Source of the DNA: Saccharothrix sp. ST-888
Lineage (GTDB): Bacteria > Actinomycetota > Actinomycetes > Streptomycetales > Streptomycetaceae
Direction of reading: 5' to 3'
Assembly (NCBI RefSeq): GCF_000955975.1
Contig: NZ_JYJF01000008.1
Span: 1-64,000, forward strand
Length of the DNA stretch: 64,000 bases
The notes beneath the pieces are model-generated. The model was not told the DNA's origin. It saw only the letters and a program-made list of their open reading frames with translations, and ran no database searches. The translations under genes and the position numbers were made by a program. This document shows, one piece after another, positions 17,965 to 26,647 of this stretch. Numbering within the stretch: position 1 is the stretch's first letter; the number at the start of each line of letters is the position of its first letter.

Positions 17965-18225
17965 GACCCGGCCGCCGCGGACGGCGACCACCGCATCGCC
18001 TACGCCCGCTGCCAGGAGCAGCTGCGCGAGTACGCGACCGGCTGCCGGAAGATGGGCGACGGCGTCGCGAAACTCATGGTTCCCGACAGCCGCTTGATGG
18101 CCTCGGCCCTCAACCGCCACTACAAGGTCATGCCCTACCTGCCGGGAAAGAACATGGCCGCCAGGATCGCCCGTCGAACCGCCGAGAACATCACGCTCCC
18201 CGACTACCCCAACGTCCTGGCCCCG
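17965..18225 (+). pseudogene. FAD-dependent monooxygenase C-terminal remnant
   Basis: In the same frame as the regulator fragment, about 75 residues run 'HRIAYARCQEQLREYATGC' ... 'NRHYKVMPYLPGK' ... 'ITLPDYPN'. This matches the C-terminal helical tail of PHBH-type FAD hydroxylases (TetX-like). The FAD and catalytic parts are missing. The frame continues to 18429 through 'DAMAELRVAVVEEVIADVLL', which I cannot assign. The stretch 17574-18539 otherwise has no intact gene. Confidence 0.5.
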
Positions 18226-18539
18226 GCACCGATGACAGGGTGCCCGACGGGCCGAGGGCTGCCACCGGCGCTTCGGCCCGCACTGCCCGCCGGTCGTCCG
18301 CACCTCCGGCTGACTCCCGCACCGTGGGATCCGGCACTCATCGACGCGATGGCCGAACTGCGCGTCGCCGTGGTCGAGGAAGTGATCGCCGACGTGCTCC
18401 TGGAGGACCTGGACCGCCCGTCGAAGTGATGATCGATCAGCTGATTGTCGGTTTGGACGATTTCCTGTCATTAACACCCGAAAGGATGCGAGGATTCGTC
18501 TCCCCGGTCGGAGCTGACCGGATGTCAGAGGAGAACCAC

Positions 18540-19664
18540 GTGCGACGAACCATATTGAGATCCGTTGTGGGAGCGGCAGTTACGGCGGTGCTGTCGGCCG
18601 CAGCGCTCCCGTCGGCCTCGGCGGCGAGCGCGACCGGGCCGGTGGACCGGACGACCGTCGCGTCCTTCGACCGGATGGCCGAGGCCGTTCTGTCCCAGCG
18701 GACGGCAGCGCTCGTGGACAAGGCCCCGGCGCAGCACGACGCCCTGGGAGCCGATGCGCACGTCGGTCTGGCGGCCGGCCTGGCGCGGGCCGAGGACACC
18801 GCGTCCTCCTCGCTGCGGACCCGCAAGGCGCGACTGGCGGTCGTGGGGGAGGCGTACAGCGCCGGCAGCACCAAGGTCTCCGTGGACAAGGTCCGGGTCA
18901 GCGGCGGACGTGCCGACGTCGAGGTCACCGAGACCACGACCCTGACCTACAAGAAGATCCGCGGTGACGAGCCCGCGACGACCGGCTTCCAGGCACACCA
19001 CATGGTGACCTTCGCCTCAACGTCCCACGGTCACTGGGAGCTGACGGGCATCAAGAACGTGGACTCGGGCGTCCCGGCGGTCAACCAGCCCGCCCCGCCC
19101 GTGTCGAAGCCAGCAGACGTCGATCCCCCGGAGGCGACCCCTGCCGCCACCTCCTGGCCGGCAGCGTCGAAGCCGAAGGCCGCAACGGGCGGTGGGAACA
19201 ACTACGCGGCCATGGCGGCCTATGCGGAGAAGTACTGGAGCAAGTACAACCCCGCCTACCCGCAGTTCAACGGCGCCGGCGGGGATTGCACCAACTTCGT
19301 CAGCCAGGCGCTGAAGGCGGGCGGTTGGAAGAACGTCCCCGGCGAGGACTCGGACTACCACAACTGGTGGTCCGGCTCCGACTCCCAGAGCTGGTCCTGG
19401 GTGGGGGCCGATGAGTGGTCCTGGTTCGCGCTCTCCAGCAAGCGGGTGTCGAACCTGGCGAACGTCTACCAGCTGGGCGTCGGGGACATCCTGCAGGCGG
19501 ACTTCGACCGCGACGGCTCCAAGAACCACTCCATGATCGTCACGTACCTGGGCCTGGGCGGCATGCCGTACGTGACCTACCACTCGACCAACACCTACCG
19601 CAGGTCGGTGGCGAGCCTCGTCATGTCCAACCCGAACGCGGCGTTCTACGCCTACCGCACCTGA
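18540..19664 (+). CDS. Secreted amidase-domain protein
   Basis: 374 residues. GTG 18540 is chosen for its AGAGGAGA Shine-Dalgarno (18527-18534) and an immediate signal peptide ('RRTILRSVVGAAVTAVLSAA', cleavage near 'SASA'). The middle is an alpha/beta region and a Pro/Lys linker (~residues 185-220). The C-terminal ~150 residues match the putative amidase domain (Amidase_6 type): 'YAEKYWSKYNPAYPQF', 'GGDCTNFVSQAL', 'SWSWVGADEW', 'KNHSMIVTYLG'. Cys in 'GDCTNF' and His in 'NHSMI' are the likely catalytic pair. A cell-wall or extracellular amide hydrolase is the inferred role. Confidence 0.85.
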   Translation: MRRTILRSVVGAAVTAVLSAAALPSASAASATGPVDRTTVASFDRMAEAVLSQRTAALVDKAPAQHDALGADAHVGLAAGLARAEDTASSSLRTRKARLAVVGEAYSAGSTKVSVDKVRVSGGRADVEVTETTTLTYKKIRGDEPATTGFQAHHMVTFASTSHGHWELTGIKNVDSGVPAVNQPAPPVSKPADVDPPEATPAATSWPAASKPKAATGGGNNYAAMAAYAEKYWSKYNPAYPQFNGAGGDCTNFVSQALKAGGWKNVPGEDSDYHNWWSGSDSQSWSWVGADEWSWFALSSKRVSNLANVYQLGVGDILQADFDRDGSKNHSMIVTYLGLGGMPYVTYHSTNTYRRSVASLVMSNPNAAFYAYRT

Positions 19665-19681
19665 CAGCCCATGGCATGCCC

Positions 19682-19718
19682 CCCGTCGTCCGCGTCTGTG
19701 ACGGGCGCGGACGACGGG
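19682..19718 (+). terminator. Terminator hairpin after the amidase gene
   Basis: Perfect 13-bp stem (19682-19694 with 19706-19718) and 11-nt loop, 17 bp after the stop codon. Confidence 0.75.
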
Positions 19719-19805
19719 CGGGGAGCAAGCGTTCGTAGGCGGCGGCCTCGTGTGCCTGGTGCCGGGACCTGAGCGCGGCTCGGCGGGCCTCGGCCGAAGA
19801 GGCGC

Positions 19806-20591
19806 TCAGGTTGCGACGGACCGGGTTCGGAGGGTGTCCGGGGCCACCGGCGGCGGCACGGAGATGCGCCTGGGCAGCGGGAGTTCGAGGCCGCCGGGGG
19901 CGTCCTGGCGGAGTGCGAGCGCGGTGGCGGCGTCGATGGGCATCGGGCGCAGGCCGAGCAGGGCGCCGGTCAGCCCGGCGGTCGCGCGATGCCAGTCGGA
20001 GGCTCGGCGCAGCAGGGTGTGACCCGAGCCGTGGACGGTGTACCCGGCGACCTCGGCGCCCGCCGCACGGGCCCGGCGGGCGAAGCGGAGGGTGTCGGCC
20101 GGGTCGGTCGTCCGGTCGCGATCGCCGTGCAGGGTGAGTAGTTGACAGCCCTTCAGGTGCTCGTACGGGTCCTCCATCGGGCACCACGGCGCGAGGGCGA
20201 CCACGCCGGTCACGCAGGGGTGGCCGGCCGCGCGGAGGGCGGCCCGGCCGCCCATCGAGTGGCCGATCAGGACGGTCGGGACCAGGCCCAGCTCCTCGCT
20301 GACGTCGTAGAGCGCGGCGGTGGTGTCCCGTGCCGCGTCGGCCCGCTCGCCGTTCCACCCCCGGTGGCGGTAGCGCACCACGCCGACCGCCACCTGGGCG
20401 CCCGCCGTCGCCCCGGCCACGGCCCGGACGAACCCGTTCATCCGCAGACCCGGCAGGTTCACCGGCCCCGGACGGGCCTCGTTCGCCACCTCGCCGCCGT
20501 GCAGTACCAGCACGGCGGCGACCGGCGCGGTCGGCCGCACCCGCCAGGCCAGTGCCTGGTGTCCGTTCGCCCCTGACCTGCTCGCTGCCAT
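19806..20591 (-). CDS. Alpha/beta hydrolase
   Basis: 261 residues, with 'VLVLHGGE' (oxyanion strand), nucleophile elbow 'GHSMGG', acid region 'LHGDRDRTTDP' and catalytic His in 'GSGHTLL'. This resembles actinobacterial dienelactone-hydrolase/esterase-like proteins. No signal peptide, so cytoplasmic. ATG 20591 has AGAGG 5 nt upstream; GTG 20597 is an alternative. The substrate is unknown. It stands alone between two unrelated genes. Confidence 0.8.
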   Translation of the reverse strand: MAASRSGANGHQALAWRVRPTAPVAAVLVLHGGEVANEARPGPVNLPGLRMNGFVRAVAGATAGAQVAVGVVRYRHRGWNGERADAARDTTAALYDVSEELGLVPTVLIGHSMGGRAALRAAGHPCVTGVVALAPWCPMEDPYEHLKGCQLLTLHGDRDRTTDPADTLRFARRARAAGAEVAGYTVHGSGHTLLRRASDWHRATAGLTGALLGLRPMPIDAATALALRQDAPGGLELPLPRRISVPPPVAPDTLRTRSVAT

Positions 20592-20700
20592 CTCCACCTC
20601 TGCCCGGTCCCGTCCTGCTCCGTCGTGCGTCGTCCCGTCCTGCTCCCGGGACGGTCACTGTACGCCGAACGGCGGACCGGGGCCGCAGGTTCCGCAGCGG

Positions 20701-22227
20701 CTACTTGGTTCCGTGACCCCACTGGAGGTTCCAGCCGTAGGCGGCGTCGATCATCCGGTGGACGGAGAGTTCGGGGGTGCGCTGGAAGTACCGTCCCTCC
20801 CGGCGGACCACCAGCCCGGTCCCGTCGTTCTCCAGCAGTGCGACGGCGCAGGCGGTGGCGGGGAAGTCGCAGCCGTCCAGGGCCAGTTCGACGGTCGGGC
20901 CGTTGACGGGGAAGAGCGTGGCCACGCCGTTCAGCCCGGTGAGCGGGAGGTTGTTGTAGTCGTGCGCGAAGACCAGCAGCCGGCGGATCTCGGCGGACCG
21001 GTCGAGGTTGATCCAGAGGTCCTCGCCGGTGGCGACCGAACCGGTGCGGTCGTCGTTGGCCAGCTGCACGTACGGCGGCCCGTACAGGTTGCCGAACCGC
21101 CCGCCGATGGCCTGGATGATGCCCTTGGCCCCGTCCTGGAGCTCCCAGAGGCAGGAAAGGTCGAGATCCCGGCCTCCGGGTCCCGGCTGGAGGGCGGCGC
21201 GCAGCTTCTTCGCCAGCCAGCCGCCGCCGCCCTGGCGGCCCGGATCGGCGGAGCCCTGCGGGGAGCCTGCGGGGGCCCAGTTGAGGTTCACCCGCAGCAT
21301 GCCGCCGTTGGTCCCGTGCTTGGTCAGGGAGACCATCGGGTCCTTGGCGGTGAGGTGGATCTTGCTGAGACTGACCGGTGCGGGCGCCTGCGCGGGCACC
21401 GGTGTGGGGGCCGGCGGGTAGCCGGGCACGGGTGCGGGCACGGGTGCGGGCATGGGTGCGGGCGCGGGAGCCTGGGGGAAGTCGGGGGCCGGCGGCTGCA
21501 CGGGTACGGGAGGAACGGGGGGAGCGGCCGGGACCGGGGGAGCGACCGGAGCTGCCGGGGGTGCGAGGAGGAAGTCGTCCGACGTGAACGGCTCGGGCTC
21601 GGGCTCGGGCGCGGGCGCAGGTGCCGGTGCGGGCGCCGGTGCGGAGACGGGCGCGGGCGCGGGAGGAGGGGGCGGTAGCCGGGCGGCGGTCGGTGCGGGT
21701 TCGTCGTCGACGTTGATCCCGTAGTCGGTGGCCAGCCCCGCCAGCCCACTGTCGTACCCCTGGCCGACCGCGCGGAACTTCCAGCCGCCGCCCCGCCGGT
21801 ACAGCTCCCCGAGCACGAAGGCGGTCTCGCTGCTCGCCCCGGTGTCCTCGAACCGCGCCACCTCCTGGCCGGACTGCGGGTCGAGCACCCGGAGCTGGAG
21901 GCCGGGCAGCTGTCCGAAGGAGCCGCCGTCGCTGGACGCCGCCAGCACCACGGTCTCCACCACGGCGTCCAGCGCGTCCAGGGCGACCGTCAGGGTGTCG
22001 ACCACGCCGCCGTCCCCGCTGCTCTGCTTCCCGAGGTGGCGCACCGCGCCGGAGGCGTCCTGCGGCTGGTGGTAGAACACGAAGTCGGCGTCCGAGCGGA
22101 CCCGGCCGCCCGCGAGCAGCAGCGCGGAGGCGTCCGCGTCGGGGACGCCGGGCCCGCTGCGCCAGTGCAGCTCCACCCGGACTCCGGTCGTGGCCAGCGC
22201 GATGTTCGCGCCCTTCGCTATCAGCAT
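20701..22227 (-). CDS. TerD-TerA fusion protein (tellurium-resistance family)
   Basis: 508 residues. The N-terminal ~190 residues are a TerD/CABP domain ('LIAKGANIAL', 'SALLLAGGRVRSDADFVFY', 'ELYRRGGGWKFRAVGQGY'). A Pro/Ala linker of ~100 residues rich in PAPAP repeats follows. The C-terminal ~215 residues match TerA-type domains ('LDLSCLWELQDGAKGIIQA', 'YNNLPLTGLNG', 'ELALDGCDFPATACAVALLE'). The Ter proteins bind Ca2+ and take part in envelope stress, phage and metal responses. Streptomycetes carry several; this one has no Ter operon partners nearby. Confidence 0.88.
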   Translation of the reverse strand: MLIAKGANIALATTGVRVELHWRSGPGVPDADASALLLAGGRVRSDADFVFYHQPQDASGAVRHLGKQSSGDGGVVDTLTVALDALDAVVETVVLAASSDGGSFGQLPGLQLRVLDPQSGQEVARFEDTGASSETAFVLGELYRRGGGWKFRAVGQGYDSGLAGLATDYGINVDDEPAPTAARLPPPPPAPAPVSAPAPAPAPAPAPEPEPEPFTSDDFLLAPPAAPVAPPVPAAPPVPPVPVQPPAPDFPQAPAPAPMPAPVPAPVPGYPPAPTPVPAQAPAPVSLSKIHLTAKDPMVSLTKHGTNGGMLRVNLNWAPAGSPQGSADPGRQGGGGWLAKKLRAALQPGPGGRDLDLSCLWELQDGAKGIIQAIGGRFGNLYGPPYVQLANDDRTGSVATGEDLWINLDRSAEIRRLLVFAHDYNNLPLTGLNGVATLFPVNGPTVELALDGCDFPATACAVALLENDGTGLVVRREGRYFQRTPELSVHRMIDAAYGWNLQWGHGTK

Positions 22228-22389
22228 CAGCAGTCCGTTCCGCTCCGACGGTGCACGAAGGTGGACGTACCCTCGCAGCTCCTACCCTAGAAGCCCGACA
22301 CCGTACGACCTTCGTAAGGCCGCACGATCGCCGGCCCGACGGTGCCGGCTCCTAAGGTGGAGTCAGGACGAGACCGAAAGGCAGTCACC

Positions 22390-23247
22390 GTGGCTGACAC
22401 CATCGCAGGCACCGCCCGACTCCCGCGTGCCGAGCTCGGCGTGATCGGAGGCTCCGGCCTCTACGCGCTGCTGGACGACGTGACCGAGGTCGCCGTCGAG
22501 ACCCCGTACGGTCGCCCCAGCGACTCGCTGTTCGTCGGCGAGGTGGCCGGGCGCAGCGTCGCCTTCCTGCCCCGGCACGGGCGCGGGCACAGCCTGCCGC
22601 CGCACCGGATCAACTACCGCGCCAACCTCTGGGCACTGCAGTCGCTGGGGGTGCGCCAGGTGCTCGGGCCGTGCGCGGTGGGCGGGCTGCGCCCGGAGTT
22701 CGGCCCCGGCACGCTGGTGGTCCCCGACCAGTTCGTGGACCGCACCTCCGGCCGCGAGCAGACCTACTACGACGGGCTGCCGCTGCCCGGCGGCGGGGTG
22801 CCCGAGGTGGTCCACGTCTCGACGGCCGACCCGTACTGCCCCGACGGCCGCGTCGCCGCGCTGGCCGCCGCCCGGGACAACGCCTGGGAGCCGGTGGACG
22901 GCGGCACCCTGGTGGTGATCCAGGGCCCGCGCTTCTCGACCCGCGCGGAGTCGCGCTGGTTCACCGGCAACGGCTGGTCGGTGGTCGGTATGACCGGCCA
23001 CCCGGAGGCGGCGCTGGCCCGTGAACTCGGCCTCTGCTACACCTCGTTGGCCCTGGTCACCGACCTCGACGCGGGTGTGGAGACGGGTGAGGGCGTCACC
23101 CACGCCGAGGTCCTGGCCGTCTTCGGGCGCAATGTGGACCGGCTGCGCACCGTACTGTTCAAGGCACTTGAGGGCCTGCCGAGCACCCGGGACTGCGTCT
23201 GCTCGCATGCCCTGGACGGGCTGGAGACCGGACTCCCCGGGGTCTGA
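22390..23247 (+). CDS. S-methyl-5'-thioadenosine/purine phosphorylase (MTAP family)
   Basis: 285 residues. 'LGVIGGSGLYALLDDV' and 'PRHGRGHSLPPHRINYRANL' form the phosphate and base sites of MTAP-type nucleoside phosphorylases, with 'GPCAVGGLRPEFGPGTLVVP', 'IQGPRFSTRAES' and 'GMTGHPEAALARELGLCY'. It cleaves MTA (or the inosine analogue) with phosphate, salvaging purine and methionine carbon. The His in 'MTGHPEA', where many enzymes have Asn, hints at the 6-oxopurine (MTIP-like) subgroup, but that is inference. GTG 22390 is preceded by GAAAGGCAG. Confidence 0.9.
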   Translation: MADTIAGTARLPRAELGVIGGSGLYALLDDVTEVAVETPYGRPSDSLFVGEVAGRSVAFLPRHGRGHSLPPHRINYRANLWALQSLGVRQVLGPCAVGGLRPEFGPGTLVVPDQFVDRTSGREQTYYDGLPLPGGGVPEVVHVSTADPYCPDGRVAALAAARDNAWEPVDGGTLVVIQGPRFSTRAESRWFTGNGWSVVGMTGHPEAALARELGLCYTSLALVTDLDAGVETGEGVTHAEVLAVFGRNVDRLRTVLFKALEGLPSTRDCVCSHALDGLETGLPGV

Positions 23248-23277
23248 CCGGCCGTCCGGTCCACGGGGTGACGACCA

Positions 23278-23303
23278 GGCAGGGGCGCTGCGGCGCCCCT
23301 GCC
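23278..23303. terminator. Bidirectional terminator between convergent genes
   Basis: Perfect 11-bp stem (23278-23288 with 23293-23303) with a 4-nt loop TGCG. It directly abuts the stop codon of the leftward membrane-protein gene and follows the phosphorylase gene by 30 bp. Confidence 0.8.
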
Positions 23304-23705
23304 TCAGGCGCGTCGGCGTCGGCGGCGGAGCCGGGACCAGAGGGCCGTGAGCCCGGCGGCAACCGCCGTCACGGCCAGCAGGATCAGCCAGTTGCGCAGG
23401 TAGGGCAGCGGCAGCAGGGAGGCGTTGCCGTTGTTCTGCCCGTCGCGCAGGATCGGCGGCAGGGCGACCGCGGTGAACGCAGCCGCGACGATCAGCCAGC
23501 CGCGCAGCACCCGCCCGCGGACGAAGGTCGCTCCCAGCACGCAGAGCAGCGGCACCCAGAGCCCGTCGTGGATCACCAGCCCGCCGACCAGCCAGATCAG
23601 CACGTCGAGCGGGTCGTTGATGAAGCTGTCGTGCAGCAGCCCGTACACGCCGTACCCGATCAGGCCGACGCCGACGGCTGCGGTGACCACCCGGAACGTC
23701 CGCAT
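23304..23705 (-). CDS. Small four-helix membrane protein
   Basis: 133 residues with about four hydrophobic segments ('VVTAAVGVGLIGYGVYGLL', 'LDVLIWLVGGLVIHDGLWV', 'GWLIVAAAFTAVAL', 'WLILLAVTAVAAGLTAL') and an Arg-rich tail. Its ATG shares one base with the stop of the upstream oxidoreductase gene, so the two are co-translated. The function is unknown; a membrane partner of the oxidoreductase is plausible. Confidence 0.8.
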   Translation of the reverse strand: MRTFRVVTAAVGVGLIGYGVYGLLHDSFINDPLDVLIWLVGGLVIHDGLWVPLLCVLGATFVRGRVLRGWLIVAAAFTAVALPPILRDGQNNGNASLLPLPYLRNWLILLAVTAVAAGLTALWSRLRRRRRRA

Positions 23706-25030
23706 CAGAACACCTCCATCCGGGTGACCCACTTGGTCTGCAGCACGCCGGGCCGGTTGGGGGCGATGATCCGCGCCGGGTAGCCGTGGTTGGGCGTCAG
23801 CACCTGGCCGTTCACCCGTACCGCCAGCAGGGTCAGCGGGTCCTGGGCGTAGGCGGCGGGCATTTCCATGATCCGGTACGGCCCGTTCTGCTCCAGCGAG
23901 GTCACCCGGACCCGGGCGCCGGCCGGGGCGCCCGCACGGGCCAGCAGATCCCGCACGCGGACCCCGGTCCAGTGCGCGGAGGCGCTCCAGCCCTCGACGC
24001 AGGCGATCGGCAGGCGGGACTCGTACTGGGGGAGGGCCAGCAGCTGGTCCATCGTCAGTTCGTACGGCTGCGGGCCGTCGACCCGCAGGCGCCAGTCGGC
24101 GGGCGTGACGGTGGTGCCCGCCTGGGCGGCCGTGCGGGTGATCGGGAGACCGAGTTCCCCGATGTCCGGCCGGCGCGGGGCCAGCAGGGTGAGCCGGCGC
24201 AGCCACGGCACGGTCTGTCCGGCCGTGGTGAGGGTGACGACCGCCACCGCCGCGGTCACGGACCCGAGGAACAGCCGGCGCTCCGGCAGACCCGGCCTGA
24301 CGCGCCGCCAGTGCTCGGCGATCATCGGCCCCTTGGCGGCGATGTGCAGCAGCAGGCCGCCGGTCGCCAGCCAGGCCAGCCAGAAGTGGGTCTGCCGGAA
24401 CGGGAACGGCCAGGGGTACCACTCGATGATGTTGAGCGTCCCGGTGAACAGCTCCAGCACCATGGTGGCGACCAGGATCGCGATGCCGAGCCGCTCCAGT
24501 GCGTGCAGCACGCTGCGGGCCGGGGGCCACTCGAAGAGCCGGGGGTAGACCGCCCAGAGCTTGGCGCCGAGCAGCGGGATCGCGGCGATGCCCGAGATGA
24601 CGTGCAGACCCTGGGTGACCCGGTACCCGTCCACCGGGCGGCTCGGCAACTGGTCGCGTAGCCAGGTCGGCGGCTGCTGGAGGACATGGCTGAGCAGCCC
24701 CGTCAGGAAGCAGACCAGCAGCGCAGCACCCAGCCAGCGGCCGAGGACGACGGTGGTGCGCGGCTCGTGCAGCGAGGACGTGAAGGTGCCTTCGCGCAGC
24801 GGGCCCCGGCGCAGGAATCCCGGGGGAGTGGGGAGGGGGAGGTCGTACCGGGAGAGCGCTGTCTCCGGGACCTCCTCGGCCGGTGCTGGTGGCGGTGGCG
24901 GTGGCGGTACCGGTGCTGGTGCTGGTGGGGGCGGCGTCGGCGGTCCGGACGGCGGTGCGGGCTCGGGGCGTTCCGGTCGTTGCGGTCGTTCCGGACGGTC
25001 GGGTTCGTTGTCGGGGTTCGTTGGCTCCAC
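23705..25030 (-). CDS. Membrane-anchored molybdopterin-dependent (sulfite-oxidase-like) oxidoreductase
   Basis: 441 residues. A Pro-rich N-terminal tail leads into a membrane cytochrome-b-like region ('AALLVCFLTGLLSHVLQ', 'TQGLHVISGIAAIPLL', 'HFWLAWLATGGLLLHIAAKG'). The C-terminal ~200 residues form a molybdopterin-binding domain ('ELTMDQLLALPQYES', 'PIACVEGWSASAHWTGV', 'NGPYRIMEMP', 'NHGYPARIIAPN'). The Cys in 'ACVEGWS' matches the Mo ligand of the sulfite oxidase family. The start is uncertain: GTG 25030 ('VEPTNPDNEPDRP') is the best in-frame choice but its Shine-Dalgarno is weak. Confidence 0.85.
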   Translation of the reverse strand: MEPTNPDNEPDRPERPQRPERPEPAPPSGPPTPPPPAPAPVPPPPPPPAPAEEVPETALSRYDLPLPTPPGFLRRGPLREGTFTSSLHEPRTTVVLGRWLGAALLVCFLTGLLSHVLQQPPTWLRDQLPSRPVDGYRVTQGLHVISGIAAIPLLGAKLWAVYPRLFEWPPARSVLHALERLGIAILVATMVLELFTGTLNIIEWYPWPFPFRQTHFWLAWLATGGLLLHIAAKGPMIAEHWRRVRPGLPERRLFLGSVTAAVAVVTLTTAGQTVPWLRRLTLLAPRRPDIGELGLPITRTAAQAGTTVTPADWRLRVDGPQPYELTMDQLLALPQYESRLPIACVEGWSASAHWTGVRVRDLLARAGAPAGARVRVTSLEQNGPYRIMEMPAAYAQDPLTLLAVRVNGQVLTPNHGYPARIIAPNRPGVLQTKWVTRMEVF

Positions 25031-25068
25031 GCGTCCATGAGACCGCCTGGGGGCCCCGAAAGCGGGGT

Positions 25069-25098
25069 TCGACGTGCTTACGGAAGTCGAACGGCGGC
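25069..25098. repeat. 30-bp direct repeat, copy 1
   Basis: Identical to 26573-26602. It contains an inverted repeat (GTTCGAC at 25067-25073, 12-bp spacer, GTCGAAC at 25086-25092). It lies 39 bp upstream of the oxidoreductase start and marks one side of the lysozyme/holin cassette. Confidence 0.9.
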
Positions 25099-25163
25099 TC
25101 GCGGGGCGACACCGCTGCCGCGCCGGCCGGCTCGGTGGGGCCGCCGGCCGGCGCGGCGACCGG

Positions 25164-25412
25164 TCACTGTCCCGGGGTGCCGCCCGCGGCCTGCGCCGCC
25201 TGGTCGGTGCGGGGCGTGTGCCGGGCCTGGTAGCCGGAGAGGAAGGCCAGTGCGGAGGGGACGAGGGCGAGGATCGGGGCCTGGAGCCAGGCGGGGACCG
25301 GGCCGAGGAGGGAGTTGTCGGCGGTGACGGCGTTGAGGGCGGCGATGGCGATGCCGACGAGGAAGGTCGTGGCGGACGCTGCCTTGACCTTCGTTTCGAT
25401 GGGGGCGGGCAT
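25164..25412 (-). CDS. Holin-like small membrane protein
   Basis: 82 residues: a short charged start ('PAPIETKVKAAS'), hydrophobic segments 'TTFLVGIAIAALNAV' and 'APILALVPSALAFLSGY', and a hydrophilic tail. The size and layout fit phage holins seen in Streptomyces phages and prophages. AGAGGAG lies ~7 nt before the ATG. It follows the lysozyme gene by 12 bp, the classic endolysin-holin pairing. No other phage genes are in the window. Confidence 0.65.
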   Translation of the reverse strand: MPAPIETKVKAASATTFLVGIAIAALNAVTADNSLLGPVPAWLQAPILALVPSALAFLSGYQARHTPRTDQAAQAAGGTPGQ

Positions 25413-25424
25413 GCCGGTCTCCTC

Positions 25425-26273
25425 TCAGGTGACGTTGTCGGTGCGCATGGCGGCGGCCCAGGTCTGCGGGCCGACGATGCCGTCCTGGGCGAGGCCCTTC
25501 TCGGCCTGGAACTGGCGGCAGATGCTCGCCGAAGCGGGGCCGTACCAGCCGTCCACGGTGATCGACCAGCCCCGGTCGCGCATCCGCTGCTGCCAGGTCC
25601 GCACGTTGCCGCCGTGCAGCAGCGGCGTGCGCAGCGCGAGGTACTCACCGGGCCAGGCCGGGCCGGCCGCCGGGGCGGGCCCCTGGGCGGGCTGGAACGA
25701 CAGGGCCCAGGACCGCAGTTCACCGATGCTGCCGAGGTTGCAGTAGTCCTGGTCCACGGGCGAGTCGCCGTACTGGTGGAAGAGCCAGGCATGTCTGATC
25801 CCGGGGTCGCCGGCCGCCCGCCCGGAGGTGGCTATCCACAGGAAGTCCTGGACGTAGCTCGTGGTGTCGACGTTCTGCCAGTAGTCGTTGTTGCAGTACA
25901 GGCCGACCGGGGTGTGCGGCGCCCGGCCCTTGACGTACCGGAGCCAGGACTCCTTGTACGTGAACTGGTCGGCCCGCGACACCGACGCGTTGGCGTCGTC
26001 GTAGCCCTCCCAGTCCAGGCACAGCAGCTCACCGGGCTGCGGCTGGGTCACGGCGAGGAAGCGATCCGCCTCCGCCTGCACCGAGTTGGCCATGTGCGGG
26101 TAGTGGTAGTAGCCGACGACGAGGCCGGCGCCGCGGGCGTGGTCCCGCTGTGCCGTCCACTTGGGGTTGGTGTAGCTCAGGCCCTCGGTCACTTTGATGA
26201 ACACGAAGCCGAGGCCGCTCGTGTCGGGGGTGGAGGACTGGTAGCTCGCCCAGTCCTGGCCGTAGATGCCCAT
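25425..26273 (-). CDS. GH25-like lysozyme with peptidoglycan-binding domain
   Basis: 282 residues. The N-terminal ~195 residues match GH25 muramidases: 'GIYGQDWASYQSS', 'FVFIKVTEGLSYTNPKW', 'VVGYYHYPHM', acidic catalytic motif in 'LLCLDWEGYDD', 'VGLYCNNDYW' and 'WLFHQYGDSPVDQD'. The C-terminal ~65 residues are a PG_binding_1 domain ('VRTWQQRMRDRGWSITVDGW', 'FQAEKGLAQDGIVGPQTW'). There is no signal peptide, so export would need the adjacent holin-like protein. ATG 26273 is chosen; GTG 26279 is equally possible. Confidence 0.88.
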   Translation of the reverse strand: MGIYGQDWASYQSSTPDTSGLGFVFIKVTEGLSYTNPKWTAQRDHARGAGLVVGYYHYPHMANSVQAEADRFLAVTQPQPGELLCLDWEGYDDANASVSRADQFTYKESWLRYVKGRAPHTPVGLYCNNDYWQNVDTTSYVQDFLWIATSGRAAGDPGIRHAWLFHQYGDSPVDQDYCNLGSIGELRSWALSFQPAQGPAPAAGPAWPGEYLALRTPLLHGGNVRTWQQRMRDRGWSITVDGWYGPASASICRQFQAEKGLAQDGIVGPQTWAAAMRTDNVT

Positions 26274-26647
26274 GGTCACCGCCTGGGGTCGGAGGGTCGC
26301 CGGAGCTGGTCCGGGCGGATGGCTGGTGGATCCGTCGCGGACGGCGGCGGATCGGTGAGTGGTGGGTGAGGGTGTGCCGGGGTTCGAGTCCGGCAACTCC
26401 CGGGCCGGACAAGTCCTTGGCCGAACAATCACTGTGATGCCCACTTCGCGGGCCGGTCGACCCTTTAGCGGTGGATTGCGTTCGTGTAGGTCCCGATCTC
26501 CGCGTCCACCGGCGGTTCGCATCCGATCCGGCGGGCCGCACGTCCACGGGAGCGCGTCCGCCGTCCCGGGCGTCGACGTGCTTACGGAAGTCGAACGGCG
26601 GCCCGCCGTTGCGCCCGGGCGGTGGTTCGCGGTGGCAGGGTGAACCC
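26274..26647. other. Intergenic region between lysozyme and GT87 genes
   Basis: 374 bp without a convincing gene. It should hold divergent promoters. Around 26375-26395 a sequence like a tRNA T-arm (GGGGTTCGAGTCC) appears, without a foldable tRNA around it. Copy 2 of the 30-bp direct repeat lies at 26573-26602. Confidence 0.5.
26573..26602. repeat. 30-bp direct repeat, copy 2
   Basis: Identical to 25069-25098, starting 1,504 bp further on. It lies 45 bp upstream of the GT87 gene. Confidence 0.9.

Noticed and set aside
26365..26400. tRNA-like T-arm (GGTTCGAGTCC) upstream of the lysozyme gene
   Set aside because: The five-base stems do not pair properly in standard register, and no D-arm, anticodon arm or acceptor stem can be built around it.
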